Source of the DNA: Bugula neritina
Lineage: Eukaryota > Bryozoa > Gymnolaemata > Cheilostomatida > Bugulidae
Assembly (NCBI GenBank): GCA_964035545.1
Contig: OZ037769.1
Coordinates: forward strand, 14,318,633-14,378,632
Length of the DNA stretch: 60,000 nt
Direction: 5' to 3'
Under the pieces are notes generated by a model. The model was not told where the DNA came from and did no database searches. It worked only from the letters and a program-made list of their open reading frames with translations. This document shows positions 1 through 13,413 of this stretch, piece by piece (positions within the stretch are counted from its first letter, which is position 1; every line of letters starts with the position of its first letter). Position numbers and translations under genes: made by a program.

Positions 1-268
1 ATGCTGAAGAAATACTTTGAGCGGGAGACGCCTACCGACTCTATGACTGTTGGAGCTGTGATGACTCTAGATGCTGCTGGTGCTGGAATTATTGATTACG
101 ATAAGGAAAGAGAAGGCGAAGATGATTTGTTGGATCTGTACAATAAGAAACAACAGAGTGATGAGATGGGATATGTATTCACAAAACTTCAGAATCAAGG
201 TGGAGTCAATCAAAGGAAAGGACAATGTTGGAGCTGATTATCTAAGCCGAATTGACTCAGAATTTTAA
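1..268 (+). pseudogene. 3' remnant of a Ty3/gypsy-like pol gene
   Basis: The window opens inside a retrotransposon. Frame 1 begins with MLKKYFERE, which resembles the end of a Ty3/gypsy integrase, and continues as an acidic tail to a stop near 237. Frame 2 (about 180-268) reads KGKDNVGADYLSRI, a typical RNase H carboxy end, then stops. In these elements RNase H normally lies before integrase, so the order here is odd: a rearrangement, a frameshifted recombinant, or a chance match. A purine-rich tract at 302-313 leads into the LTR at 315, which fits the 3' end of an element. No protease, RT or gag is visible because the window starts here. The coding part looks broken. Confidence 0.6.
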
Positions 269-314
269 GTAGTTAGGAGAAATGATCAAGATAATTTCTC
301 TTAGAATGGGGGGT

Positions 315-956
315 TGTCACAAATTCTGAGTGTACATATATCTATAGACCTACCAGGTTTTTCCTAATGATTATACAGGAATGTTCATAAATATTCTAGA
401 CTGATCAAAGAGATGGGTCATTGTTCATTGTTATTGTTTTCATTAGTCATGTTAACTACTGCCCAGCAATGTAAACAAGGTGTTGCGCAATAATTGCGAA
501 ATAACCATGGAAATTCCAATGTTTTGTTTTGTTTTGATTTTCTATAAATAGTATTGGCATGTGGGGAAGGTTTTCTACTAGAATCTTCTATACTGGAATG
601 CTTGAGAATATTCTAGAGTGTTTTGTTTACTATAAATACTGAGGCAGTTGTGTTTACAGTTCAGTTCATTCTCGCAGTTCCTTTTTATAAGTTCATTCTC
701 GCAGTTCCTTTTTATAAGTTCATTCTCGCAGTTCCTTTTTATAAGTTCATTCTCGCAGTTCCTTTTTATGAGTTCATTCTTGGAGTTCATTTTAATACAT
801 TCATCTGTGCATATCTTACTAGAGAAATAAAGTATACTTATATCCACAACTCTATTTATTCACAACTGGATTAGCAAGCTGTATACTACTTGTCTATACA
901 CTTCTGACTACCAGACTTTTCGAACTCGTCACACTGCTACCAACAGTTTTGTGACA
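315..956 (+). mobile_element. LTR of a Ty3/gypsy-like retrotransposon (3' LTR)
   Basis: The segment begins TGTCACAA and ends TTGTGACA, a perfect 8-bp terminal inverted repeat of the TG...CA type. It directly follows a purine-rich tract (302-313) placed after the pol remnant, as a 3' LTR should. Inside are TATAAATA at 543-550, as for a U3 promoter, and AATAAA at 826-831, as for an R-region polyadenylation signal. Length is 642 bp. The 5' LTR lies outside the window, so neither LTR divergence nor the target duplication (expected at 957-961) can be checked. Confidence 0.7.
664..771 (+). repeat. 27-bp tandem repeat x4 inside the LTR
   Basis: Four adjacent copies of a 27-bp unit (GTTCATTCTCGCAGTTCC followed by TTTTTATAA) start at 664, 691, 718 and 745. 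Each ends with a TATAA-like string. They sit downstream of the main TATA box in the LTR. Repeated motifs in U3 often act as enhancers, but that role is inferred only. Confidence 0.85.
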
Positions 957-1138
957 GTTACCCAAGAATGTTTCTAAGGGAGTTGTCACGCCTACATTCT
1001 TGATTTTATTAAAAGTTGAATAATGTTGTTTGTAGACTAACAATAGCTGTATAACTTTTTTTAAAATTTGTCATATTATAGTTCCTTGCCAGAAATATAT
1101 TACTCAACATAAACAAACAATTGCCAGAGTAACAGAAG

Positions 1139-1258
1139 TTAGGTAGGTAGGTAGGTAGGTAGGTAGGTAGGTAGGTAGGTAGGTAGGTAGGTAGGTAGGT
1201 AGGTAGGTAGGTAGGTAGGTAGGAAGGTAGGTAGGTAGGTATAGGTATGTAGGTAGGT
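1139..1258. repeat. (TAGG)n microsatellite
   Basis: About 28 tetranucleotide TAGG units with a few interruptions near the right end. The antisense frame gives a meaningless Tyr-Leu-Pro-Thr polymer. Confidence 0.95.
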
Positions 1259-3254
1259 AAGCTCTGTAGCCGATTGATCACTAGTTACCAGAAGAGTAAC
1301 ATGATTAGTTGAAATGGTAGACAGTAATCTGTGCTAAATCTACTCACGTCTAAATGTCTAATCCTGGCTGTAGCTTCTCTTGTATGCGTTCTAGAAAGGT
1401 AGAGCAACTCCAAATTATCACTTTGGTTGAAAAGACAACTCCAAATCAAGCTCGAAGCTTGCTGCTCGCAACGAATAAATGGAAGTTTATATTTTAGCTA
1501 AATCTGCTAATCCATCGCTGTCATTCATTTAAGATACTTAGTTTAGTCATTATGACAACTCACTCACTGCAAAAATGATTAAATTACTACCTACTAATAC
1601 CATGCAGTATATTATAATAATCAATAGGCAAAGTTAAAACAAAGTTGTTACATTTGCAGTACAACTTTTATAGTTTACTTAACTAAAGAGTAAAAATTTC
1701 TGTTCTTCTACAATCAATCAAAGCAGATAATTAATACTTAATCTTTGTACAGTTAATCAACTAATTAGACGAGATACTAGTTTATATATCGAAGCTTTCT
1801 TTCAATTCCGTAATATTATACAAGTGGTTATGCCTGTTTTGAGGAAACTCAAGCGGTTTATTATTTTTGATAGCAGCATTTTCCATTGATGATGATTGCA
1901 TTCAGGCTAACTAAAATGCCGTGTAATAAATGTAGTTTTATGAATTTATAATTGAATATTTAATCTGTATGAACTCAAGTAATTATATTGGCAAAAAATG
2001 TTATGACTCATTTTTAATTTTTTGTTATGTTTTTCTGATGTTTTAAACTTGTACATTATGCAGATTTATATGCTAGCAGTACAAACAAATAGAATAATAT
2101 CCTGGTTTTTACGCAATATTTTAATGGGATATTTTATTTATAGTAATTAGTCTTTCTTTGTGAGAAAATGAGTATATAAATGATTAGTAAATTCATGAGT
2201 TTAGCTTAAATTCCTGAATTTTTTAAGCCTGCATAGATTTTTAATTACAAAATATTAGCTAGCAAGATACCAGAAATCTGATGAAGGGGGAGGGGGTAAC
2301 ATCGAAATAGCTGTATACTACTATATTGTTATACTTGCATAAAGAAAAGAAATGCAGGAATGTATTTTTGTATTTTATTTACAATAGTTCATTATATATA
2401 AATCAGTTTAGGAAAAGCGCAATATTATGTACTTGAAACATGTAATTCCTTTAGTTAGTTTTATAAAACTTTTAAAGTATTCTCTTTTATCCACAGTAAA
2501 CATTGAATTGAGACAATTAAAAAGTTTTAAATTAAAGACTTGGGTGTATGAATTCAAAATATAAACAGAAGTATAAAACAGAGCAGACAACTTTATATAT
2601 TCGCACGAGGCATAATAAGTTAACAATAAAATAATATTTTAAAGATGGTTATACAGTATGCAAGCAGATATAGCATTAAGAAACAACCAATCAAATAAAA
2701 AACCAAGCAAAAACTGCAAACCCATCAATATTGTGATTGTTTTTAAAGGTGAAAATTAAAAAAAAATTAAGACAAACTGTAAACTAGAGGTGAATCTTTC
2801 GTTTAATATGAACAAATCCAAATTAAACATTGAAAAATTACCTGAGAGATTAATTTCTATGTTATTCAACGTATGTTGAGCAGTCAATGAATACAATATC
2901 AAAGAATAAGTTCATTGATATGTAGAGGGGTAGTTGATTCATCAGTGAGCTTTGACAGGTTTTATGTAGGACATTCAAAGATACGATTGATCAGCTATAT
3001 GCCAAACTCAAATACAACTTTCTAATGAAAATGCTGGTTAGCTGAGGAATTGTCAGCATGCACCTGTGTCGAGATAAAAAGCATTTTTTCAACCTTTGAT
3101 TAGTCACTGATAGATGATGCAGTGTGCATTTATGCATACTACATTTTATCATCATTATTATAAATAAATTTATGCAAATAATAGTAAATAAAGTATGTAA
3201 AGTGTTTGTGACATGTGCAAGCGTGTGTGTTTGTGCCTGTGCGTGTGTGTTCAA

Positions 3255-3340
3255 ATCACAGGTTGAGTTGGAGGCGGAGTCACAGGTTGAGTTGGAGTCA
3301 CAGGTTAAGTTGGAGGCGGAGTCACAGGTTGAGTTTAGTA
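3255..3340. repeat. Short minisatellite of CACAGGTTGAGTTGGAG type
   Basis: Four imperfect copies alternate between a 24-bp form containing GGCGGAGT and a shorter form lacking it. The locus is GC-richer than its surroundings and directly follows a TG-rich stretch. No function is suggested. Confidence 0.75.
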
Positions 3341-3915
3341 GTTAGTTATTCATTTACTTTGACCCTTTGAGCAGGGTATAAGAGATGTAATTCAATCAAA
3401 CCACCCGATTTGTAGTCAATAAAAACTTTGTGCTGAGAACATTGTCTAAATCTCTTGAGAATTAGGCTTGAAGTAAAACAGAATTTTCTCCAAAACTCTT
3501 GTGGCACATCAACACACCATAGCTATAAAATGAGTGAGGATAACACCAAATTATAGTGCAGTTGTGACCATTACAGGTAGGCCTATAAATGCAAAAGCTA
3601 CTACGATACTTTTCATAAACGATGAATAACACGGACTTTACATGATTGATGGATTCTAAACTTTTTTCATATAATATTACACACATGATATTATTACAAC
3701 ATAGTATTAACATATATAATATTAAACATGTGGTATAAACTTGTGATATTAACTTATATTATTAATATATAAGATCTCCGTATGATTATTACAGATTATA
3801 TTTCACCCATATTGGTATTCATGTTACATAACAATACGGTTTATAAAATTTCATACATAAATGGTTGAAAGCTTATATAACACAAAGTGAAAGTGGCCAA
3901 TAGCTGTATATTTCT

Positions 3916-4155
<240 letters not shown>

Positions 4156-4232
4156 GAAATTGAAAGGTTGTGTTGAAAAACTCAACATTTTAAATTCGCC
4201 AGTCCATGAATCTAGCCAACAGGCTTAGTTCT

Positions 4233-7200
4233 TCAAAATACAGCTAAAGAAAATTTACGAGCCAAGTCTGTGTAATATTGTCTCACAGCATCTACTCCTC
4301 TCTCACATACTTTAGGTAGCGGCGTTGTGAGAGCATTACAATTATATACAATAAGTACATTAAGTTGAGTTAGTCGTAATATCTTGGGACTCAAAGATGC
4401 CAAGAATTTATTTCGGGATATATCAAGGTACTGCAGACTACGCAACTTGCACACAGGATATGGTAAACTGGTGAAGTTGTTGTCAGCTATGGCGAGCCTT
4501 TCTAACTTCTTTAGATTCTGTATTCTATAAATATAATATGATAAATTGATTGTTACAAATCTCAGTGCAAACACATGGCATGCGAATGACTGAGGTGCAG
4601 TTGTAAACTCATGCAAGTATAACATAGAACAATACATATAATTTTATATTCGAAGTGAAATATATAATAATCAATCTGTTCAAATGTGAATAGCTAAGTT
4701 AAAATTCCGATGCTGGCGTTGAGAATGAAGCATTAGAAAATTTATGCAATGCCAAACCTCTAAGACTGGCTGTGATTGGTTACCCAAAGAGACACAATAA
4801 TGATTTTTGGCATATGCTTTTCTGTGAATGTATGACTAGACAAAACTGATACAATATGTTATATTCATATATTGTTACATTCCAGATATTGCTATATATT
4901 TATTCTATTAGAAACTAAAGCAAGTTTATAGTCACCATCCCTGTGAGAAACCTCTAAAAAGGGTTTTTTATGCTAGCAATTATGACTGAATGCTCTTCCT
5001 GACATCACCAGTGGCCTTTGTAGTGGTTTTAACCCATGACTTCCTGTTTACTAACCCCTAGACCACGGCTGCTCCCTATATTTAATTCTATTACTGCATA
5101 CACACCTGTTTGGTAGAGTCGACAAATTACAGCCATCCACATACAACTCTTTCAACGACAGTAGGGATGTGAATATATTGTCAAGTACACTTTCAGATAG
5201 GTTATTCCCTGATATATTCAATATCTCAAGACTCTTCAGTGAAAATAAGCTATAATATAGCATAAAGGTGTGACATGCAGTGTATAATAGTGTATTAATA
5301 TAAAATTTAATAAGTTAACCAGTTTTTAATCATATAAATAATATATTAAAGGTAAAAATGAACTGGTGAGAAAAGTAAAATGATGCGATGATTAAATATT
5401 TATATTTTTTATAAAAGTAGGAAACAGAAAAAAAAATTTCAGTTTGGTGATTTATCATTTAAATTTGTTTCTTGTCATTGGTTTGCAGCCGAAATGAGCC
5501 TGGGTCAGTACTACGTATCAACTAATAAGTGATCATGGTTTAACTAATTGCCATAGAAAGCAGGTGAACAACAAAGTCAAACACAAATATCATTATTTGG
5601 TAAACTTTGGTGTCCGATGACAACGCATTGTATACGTATGTCACTAGCATGCACATTTGCACAAGAAAATTCATCTAATGTGGGGCTGAGCTAAGGGTAC
5701 AATGTATTGATACTCATGCCATAGACATATATTGTTCTATAATAAACTATATTACTCCATAATACTCACCTGTTTGGTAAAGTTGTCAATTTACACTCTG
5801 ACACATCCAAATCTCTCAATGATAGTAAGCCTGTGAATATATTGTCAGGTAGACCTTCAGATAGGTCATTACACGATATACTCAATTCCTCAAGATTCTT
5901 CAGCAGAGATATGCTGTAATACAGGTGTGACATACAATGTACATATAATAGTACATGAATAAATGAAGTTAATTTAAACAATTTCAGAGCAGATATCAAT
6001 AAGGGAAGCTACTCAGGGTTACAAGTTTCAATAAGACAGAAAAAATACAAAGATGATATATATTACCATATAACATCTTTTACATAACCTTTGTAAAGTT
6101 TTCAAATGCATGAATAGCTATGAATGAGAGAGTGGAAAAAGTGCCATGTCAGTCGTGTGGAGAAAGAGCGTAATAGAGAGCAGAGAAGAAAGATAAGGAA
6201 GCTTATGACAATAAATTGGTACTCCTATCCAAGAGCAGAAGTGGATAGGCTGTATGTGAGCAGATGGAGACACCACACTACATAACATTCTAAAACACAA
6301 ACCCCCCAGTAAAGCATCTGAACATGAAAACAAAGGAATTGAAAGAAAAACTTTACATGCTCAGTATGAAGAGTGGAATTAATGAAACCAGTTAGAATCC
6401 ACTGAGTTGAATATCTCATTAAATTTATAAGCACTACACACCTGTTTGGTAGAGTTTTCAGTTTACAGTTTTGCATGTTCAACTCTTTCAATGATAGCAA
6501 CGATGTGAACATGTTGTCAGGTAGGGTTTCGGCGAGTTCATTACCTGATATATTCAATAGCTCCAGATTGGTCAGTGAAGATATGCTGTAACACAACATA
6601 CAGGCTGTAGATATGAAGATGAAAATAAATGCAAGATAACAGATACACTAAATTAAAATATTTGTCTCAGCTATGCATGGAGTCAAACCCTGGAAAGGAG
6701 TAGAGGTAGGTAGTACACACCTGCTTGGTAAAGTTGCCAGAATACATTCATCTATGTACAACTCTCTCAAAGATAGTAAGGATGTGAATATATTGTCAGG
6801 TAGACCTTCAGATAGGTCATTACGTGATATACTCAATATCTGAGGATTCTTCAGCAAAGATATGCTGTAATAATATACAGACATGAAATAGTCTATATTA
6901 TAATGAATCAGTAGACAAACCAGCTACCTTTAAAAATGCATATGATATTATAAACAACATGATACATATTACAATATAATTATTAAATATGGGTCCTGCT
7001 ACTTACTTGTAGTATAGTACACACTCAAAATCTTCAATTTTGAGCTTTTTTCACAATTTACCTTCCCGTGTATATGGTTTTTGCTCAAAAAAATAAAATA
7101 TCAAAAAAAAAACAACTCAAAACTGGAGGTCTTTTTAATTTTCCTGGATTTCCCATGGCTTTTCCTAATTAGTTAGTTTTGATTTTCGGACATCATGGAA

Positions 7201-9917
7201 AAACCGTGACGGTCCACAAATCCTAACTAACCAGATAATTAGAAAAAACCATGAGAAATTTAACAAAAATAAAAAGAACATTGATTATTTAGCTGTTTTT
7301 ATTTCAATTTTCGTTAGTTTAGACTTTAGAGCAAAAACCCTTTTCACTGGCAGCTGAGCTGTGAAAAAAGCTCAAATCTGAATTTATCGAGTGTGTACTA
7401 TATCAAGTAAAATGACCCACATTACAATATATAATTCACACCTGCTTGGTAAGGTTGCCAGCCCACATTTATCCAGGAACAAATCTGTCAATGATAGTAA
7501 GCCTGTGAATATATTGTCAGGTAGACCTTCAGATAGGTTATTATTTGATATCATCAATGCCTCAAGATTCCTCAGTAGAGACACGCTGTAACACAACATG
7601 CAAATGTGAAAGAGCCTATATTATAATGAAGCAGTAAACAAACTAGTTTTATTAAATAACATAACATAAATAATATAGAATACATTACATAATATAAATA
7701 ATAGTTTAAACACTCTGATCACTAATCTCATGATGTATAATTCACACCTGCTTGGTATAGTTACCAGCCCACAATCATACATGCTCATATCTCTCAATGA
7801 TATTAAGCCTGCGAATATATTGTCTGGTAGACCTTTAGATAGGTTATTATGTGACATACTCAGTGCCTCAAGATTCTTCAGTGAAGATATGCTGTAACAT
7901 AAACATACAAATATGAAATAGTAAGAATAATATCATAACGAAACAGAAAACAAACCAGTTTTATTAAATAATAAATGATATAATATGAACAACATATCAG
8001 ATTATCTCATATGAGCAATACATTATATAATATTCTAATATAAATAATTATTAAATACTTCAATATATAATTCACACCTGCTTGGTAAAGTTACCAGCCC
8101 GCATTCATTCATGTACAACTCTCTCAATGATAGTAATCCTGTGAATATACTGTCTGGTAAACATAGGTCATTATGTGATATATTCAATAGCTCAAGATTA
8201 TTCAGTGAAGATATGCTGCAACATAACAGGTATGAAATTGTTAACAAATACACACCTGCTAGATAAAATGTCAGTCTATTTTTGCATTAATAACTCCTTA
8301 AATGATAATACAGATAAGAATATATGATCAGGTAGACCTTCAGAAAAGTCATTTCTGATACATCCAAAACCTCCAAATTTCTTAGTAGAGACACGGCATA
8401 CATACAAGGTGAGCATCATGTATAATAATGCTACAGTTTACTAACACTGGTTAGCTACAGTACACCTGCTACTCAGTGTCATAGAGTAAATCCACTGTAC
8501 CGACACTGGGTAGCTACAGCACACCTGCTACTTAGTGTCACACAGCTATTATCAATAAATACAACATACTGACACTTTCACCCCACAAGTTGAGTCAGTC
8601 ACTTTTAAGAAGTACATGTAATTCAATTCAACAATATAGTACACACCTGCTAGGTAGAGCTGACAAACTACAGAGCGTCAAGTCCAGTTTCCTTAATGAC
8701 AGTAGAGATGCGAATACATTGTCAGGAAAATATTTGGGCAACTTCTTAAATAGCAGAGAATTGAGGATAGTGTTGGGAAAATTTTCGGGTGACCAATCAT
8801 AAGTAAAACTTAATACCTCAAGACTGCTCATTGAGGATATACTGTAAAATAAAACATTTTTGCATTATTTTGTTATAATATATTGTTTTACATCAATACA
8901 CATATTTGGCTTGTTTTGGTGTATTTTCTTGTGCATAAGTCTTGCCTTACATATATATGAAGAGCATGTTTTTACAGTTAAAGAAGAGTATGCCAACTGG
9001 TTGCTGTATATTAGCAGACACAAATAGTCAACAACTCTGTAGATATTTTGCCCTTTCGGTGATTATCTGAACTCCAAATTATAACCTTACACTATACCTA
9101 GTAAAGTCAGCATCATTGATTGCACCATAAACTGACAGATCTGTGACATGAGGAAATATCATAGCAATGTTTGGAGGATTGCTCTCTCCCATTATTATGT
9201 GGGTAACTTTATGTTGTGAATTTATATCATTAGTCTCTTCTATAGCAACGCATGGAGTAAAATTCTCTACCGTTCTATCAGTTTCTCCATCTGTACTAGA
9301 TGTGTTGAACCACACTCTGTGCTTCTCTACAACAGGAAGTAGTGACTATGAATCCAAATATTAATAGTACAGTTAAAGTCGATTACAAAGGAAGCAGCCC
9401 TGGCCTAGGGGTTAGAGTGTTTGCATAGTAAGCACGGGGTCATGAGTTCGAGCTGACAAAAGCCATTGGTGATGTTAGGAAGAGTATCCAGTCATAATTG
9501 CTCCTGTGTCACATTTGAATATCTCCTTAGCGCGATTTAATAGAAAACCTTTCCATCAGGGGTTTTTCACAGAGATAGCGACTACAAACTTGCGTGAGTT
9601 TTACGATTACTTACCAGTAGATACACTGTACTCTCACTGATAGTTCATACATCACACTGACAAAGTGTAGATATCTACTGATTAGTGATTATATACCACA
9701 CAAGTATCTTAAGTTTATACAGAAGAAAGCTCTGCCATAACTACAACTCACTCAATATTTTTCATATTTACTGCTTTCTTATTAAATCTGCTAGAGGTGC
9801 ACTTAGATATATTCCTTAACTACTGGTCAGAAAGTTTATAATTCACTAACTTGGAGCTGGCGGAGTTGGAAGTTCAGTTTGAGATAAAGTTGAATGGGAA
9901 GTTTGAGTCTGATCCAT
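4233..9917 (-). CDS. Leucine-rich-repeat protein, 11 exons
   Basis: Exons in transcript order: 9917-9851, 9326-9098, 8841-8647, 8215-8078, 7891-7748, 7585-7442, 6864-6721, 6585-6442, 5913-5770, 5249-5106, 4524-4233. They join in phase to 594 residues. Translation starts MDQTQTSHS with no signal peptide, so the product is probably intracellular. Exon 2 is a non-repeat lead-in. Exons 3-10 each encode about two LRRs with the pattern LxxLxISxNxLSExLPDNIF followed by LLSLxxLxxxxCxLxTLP. Six are exactly 144 nt; exon 4 is 138 (6-nt deletion) and exon 3 is 195 (51-nt insertion). All begin and end in phase 2, so any of them could be skipped without a frameshift. Exon 11 adds further LRRs and ends with a short helical tail, GVDAVRQYYTDLARKF. 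LRRs bind proteins; the partner is unknown. I cannot assign an orthologue. Minus-strand acceptors and GTGAG/GTGTG donors are clear. Confidence 0.8.
4918..5080 (-). mobile_element. tRNA-derived SINE, copy b
   Basis: Read on the minus strand it has a tRNA-like head (GGTCTAGGGGTTAG, A-box-like), a central core GGTGATGTCAGGAAGAGC, and the tail CTCACAGGGATGGTGACTA. The same order occurs at 9386-9606, 14062-14240 and 25132-25345. It lies in the last intron of the LRR gene. Confidence 0.75.
7013..7403. mobile_element. MITE-like element with ~80-bp imperfect TIRs
   Basis: The left end TATAGTACACACTC and the right end GAGTGTGTACTATA are inverse complements. The similarity runs inward about 80 bp through TTGAGCTTTTTTCACA and GGTTTTTGCTC with gaps. 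The core has further inverted symmetry around 7150-7250. There is no coding capacity. TA next to both ends suggests a TA target duplication. It sits in an LRR-gene intron, about 40 bp from an exon. Confidence 0.65.
8256..8395 (-). pseudogene. Decayed LRR exon copy
   Basis: This stretch aligns with the 144-nt LRR exons, keeping the donor-side CACCTGCT and the stretch matching GATCAGGTAGACCTTCAG on the plus strand. It has lost about 4 nt, so the frame is broken, and the acceptor end is mutated (ACACGGCATAC where intact copies have GCTGTAA). It lies between coding exons 4 and 3 and is best read as a dead duplicate from the exon amplification. Confidence 0.7.
8440..8560. repeat. Tandem duplication of about 60 bp in an LRR-gene intron
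   Basis: Two imperfect copies carry TAGCTACAG(T/C)ACACCTGCTACT and GTGTCA. The ACACCTGCT core matches the donor end of the neighbouring LRR exons on the minus strand, so these may be fragments of duplicated exon ends. The remainder is not recognisably coding. Confidence 0.5.
9386..9606 (+). mobile_element. tRNA-derived SINE, copy a (most complete)
   Basis: The head GGCCTAGGGGTTAGAG looks like a Pol III A box and GAGTTCGAGCT like a B box. Next come the core GGTGATGTTAGGAAGAG and a tail region with GGGGTTTTTCACAGAGAT. It lies in intron 1 of the LRR gene, opposite to the gene's direction. Confidence 0.75.
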
Positions 9918-10739
9918 TCTTCAGTCACTGAATATGCTTGCCAGTCTTACCTAATAACCTTAACTCTAATCCATATAATCTGTAACAGTAATTACAGTCA
10001 GTGCAATTATTATTAAGACTAGATATACAAAATATAAAATAATATATCATATACTCTTTTAGTTAAGCAACAAGTGTGACAGTGACAGTTTTCTCTATGT
10101 TCTTTCCGCAGGATTGAAATGTAATTAATATAATGTTAGTTGAACATTACATTTACCTAGAAAATATCGCACCCAAATAACAGAAACCTCTGTTAAAACT
10201 AAAACAGATTCTGCATAAAAAATATACAATCAAAGATCAAGTTACATGCCTACATATTCCAATAATAATAATAGAAGGGGTAAATCTACTAATATTCTTA
10301 TTACCGCAGTCATAGTGGCAAAAAACTTTTTGAGCAGAAAATTATTGTTCCACAGCAACTCCAAGTATTAATTTCATTATTATCTATTTGCATGCCCAGT
10401 CTTACTCAGTGACTCACAGTCAACTTGTTGTACGAAATCAGAATTTTAGTGTCTAACTGAAACATAATATTTATTACACTAGTGATACTGCAAGTGTTAT
10501 GACTAATCACTAATGACTCACTATAAGTCTATACTTCTAACTGCAGAAGTAGAAGTTTTACCATATTATAATTATTATAAATATATCGTGAAATCACATG
10601 CATAAAATAAACATGAAATTGAATAGATGTTTCAATTCAATATTTGTTTTAAAATAAAAATTGATACCAAAGTCCAAAAATAAACTAAAACCTAATTATT
10701 AATTAATAAATTTTTATTTTATGCATTTACTGATTTACC

Positions 10740-10856
10740 TCTACTAGTACTTGTAGACGTAGTAGTAGTCTAGTACTACTACTAGTACTACTACTAGTAG
10801 TACTACTAGTAGTACTACTAGTAGTGTAGTAGTAGTACTAGTAGTACTACTATTAG
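10740..10856. repeat. Mixed TAC/TAG trinucleotide array
   Basis: ACTACTAGTAGT-type trinucleotides switch orientation repeatedly, so the array is self-complementary and can fold on itself. Similar arrays lie at 39388-39650 and 40394-40432. Confidence 0.9.
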
Positions 10857-11400
10857 TTTTACCACTGAGTATTACAGTTACAGTAATAAATAATTATAAA
10901 TCAGTGTTATGGTTAGTAACTTTCCTTTATATATCTAAAGTTAAATGCAAAATCTAATGCATTTAGTCTTACACTTAGACTCACATACCATGCTGGTGCC
11001 ACTGAAAAGAAATTTAACTGGAGCTCCACGTGAAATGGAATCAATAGAATATTATTTGGTTCGAATCATTCCCGCTTAATTTGCAATTTCCGGCCTTGCA
11101 AAGCCAATGGGCTGCGTTTCTTGAAAAGCTGCCCATTGCTATCACAGTAGGCTCCCTCAATAACAGAAGGAATGCAACTCTCAAATATTACATTATAATT
11201 CAACAAAACTTTGTTCAAAATCAGTTTTTAAATTGAAATTTATAATTTAGGAAAAAAAGTCAACAAAAGTTATAGCTGTCTTACCCAATATTGTAATTTG
11301 AATATATATCTGTGTTTTTATAGATATTCTTTAGTGACAATTTGACAATTTAAGTTGAAAGTGGTCCGTTTCAATTTGGAGCTATTCCGCAGCATTTCGT

Positions 11401-12077
<677 letters not shown>

Positions 12078-13413
12078 ATATACCCTGCACGCTTGATTAG
12101 GTATATCTAAAACTCCATGAAATAATCAATTGCTGTACTGATAAGCTGCAGTTAGATTTTCTGTATATAAACAAAACCTATTACAGTTAAACCAGGCCAA
12201 TGCCTGCACACTTGAGTTGTATGGCTTTCAATAACCAACTTCAATTTAACATCAGTTAACAATACAGCTTTCAAAATCGCTATTTATATAGCAACCAGGC
12301 AGCACTATAGCTTCAGGTCAATCAACTATTCAAACAATGCTGTTTGTTTTATTCCCTAAAACTTGAAAGGTGAGAATCTAATGCTATAAAGTTTAGAAAT
12401 ATTAAGTTGGCTACTAGTCTAAGTAAAACTGCTGATTTTCAACAAGAAATATTGTTATTGAATGAGAATATAACGCTGTAGTGTAAAGCAGAAAGTTGCA
12501 TTTACAACGAAGAAAACTAACTTTCATATTAAAAATAACTTCTCGATTGAATAGTGAAACAATCAGAGTTGGAGTGAGTAATAATCATTTAACAACATGG
12601 CAACAGACTATCTCTCAAGAATGTATTGGCCACAACGAGGTCCTGAAACAACCAGAGAAAAGTTGTAAGTTATGCTATTAAATTGTTACAGGCTATCATA
12701 TCATATATGAAATATTGTACTATTAGTTTTGGTATTTGATACTATCAATACTAAATTATAGTTGTGCTTTCAGCAAGCTATATTTTCCTTTTTGGCTTAA
12801 TGACCGCAACTTGACTAAGAATTCAGTTATATGCTGGTTTAAAAATATATTTCGTTAGCTTTTTAAAACAATAAACTTTCTAGATTGTTCTAAAATATAT
12901 AATTACACATCTTTCAATCTAATGAAATAATATGGTTGCAATTATAAAGCAATAATTAATAGTACTTTTAAATTTTTAATCATATATTCAATTGAATGAA
13001 ATACTTTCATAATTGCCTAAAGTTGCTGTTTCTGTGAAAACCCATCATGTGGTGAGGATTTTCGAATGATGCATCAAAATAGCACAGACCACTTTTAACT
13101 GGGTGACCTTCCTAAGAGGTAGATGCAGCAATGGAGAAATTGAGAAAAGCCTGTGTTCTAGATTAGAAATGTAGCACAAGAAGTTATGTTCTCACAAGAA
13201 TTTCAACGGAGGGGGGTATGTGAGGGGCAAGCCATAATTTTATAATAAGATTAAAGAGCTTAGGCTATCTCAATTTCTCCACTACTGCACTTTATAAATG
13301 CTTCCTGGGGTCTCCTATATATGGGACTCAGTCACATTAGACTACTTCCTGTGTATTTATTGAATTATGGGTAATATTTTGCCGCCAGCACTACTTATGG
13401 AAAGACAATTGGA

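Noticed and set aside
578-874. Open frames with KFILAVPFY-type or KRNCENELI-type repeats
   Set aside because: They come from the 27-bp tandem repeat inside the LTR, on both strands, with no other coding signs.
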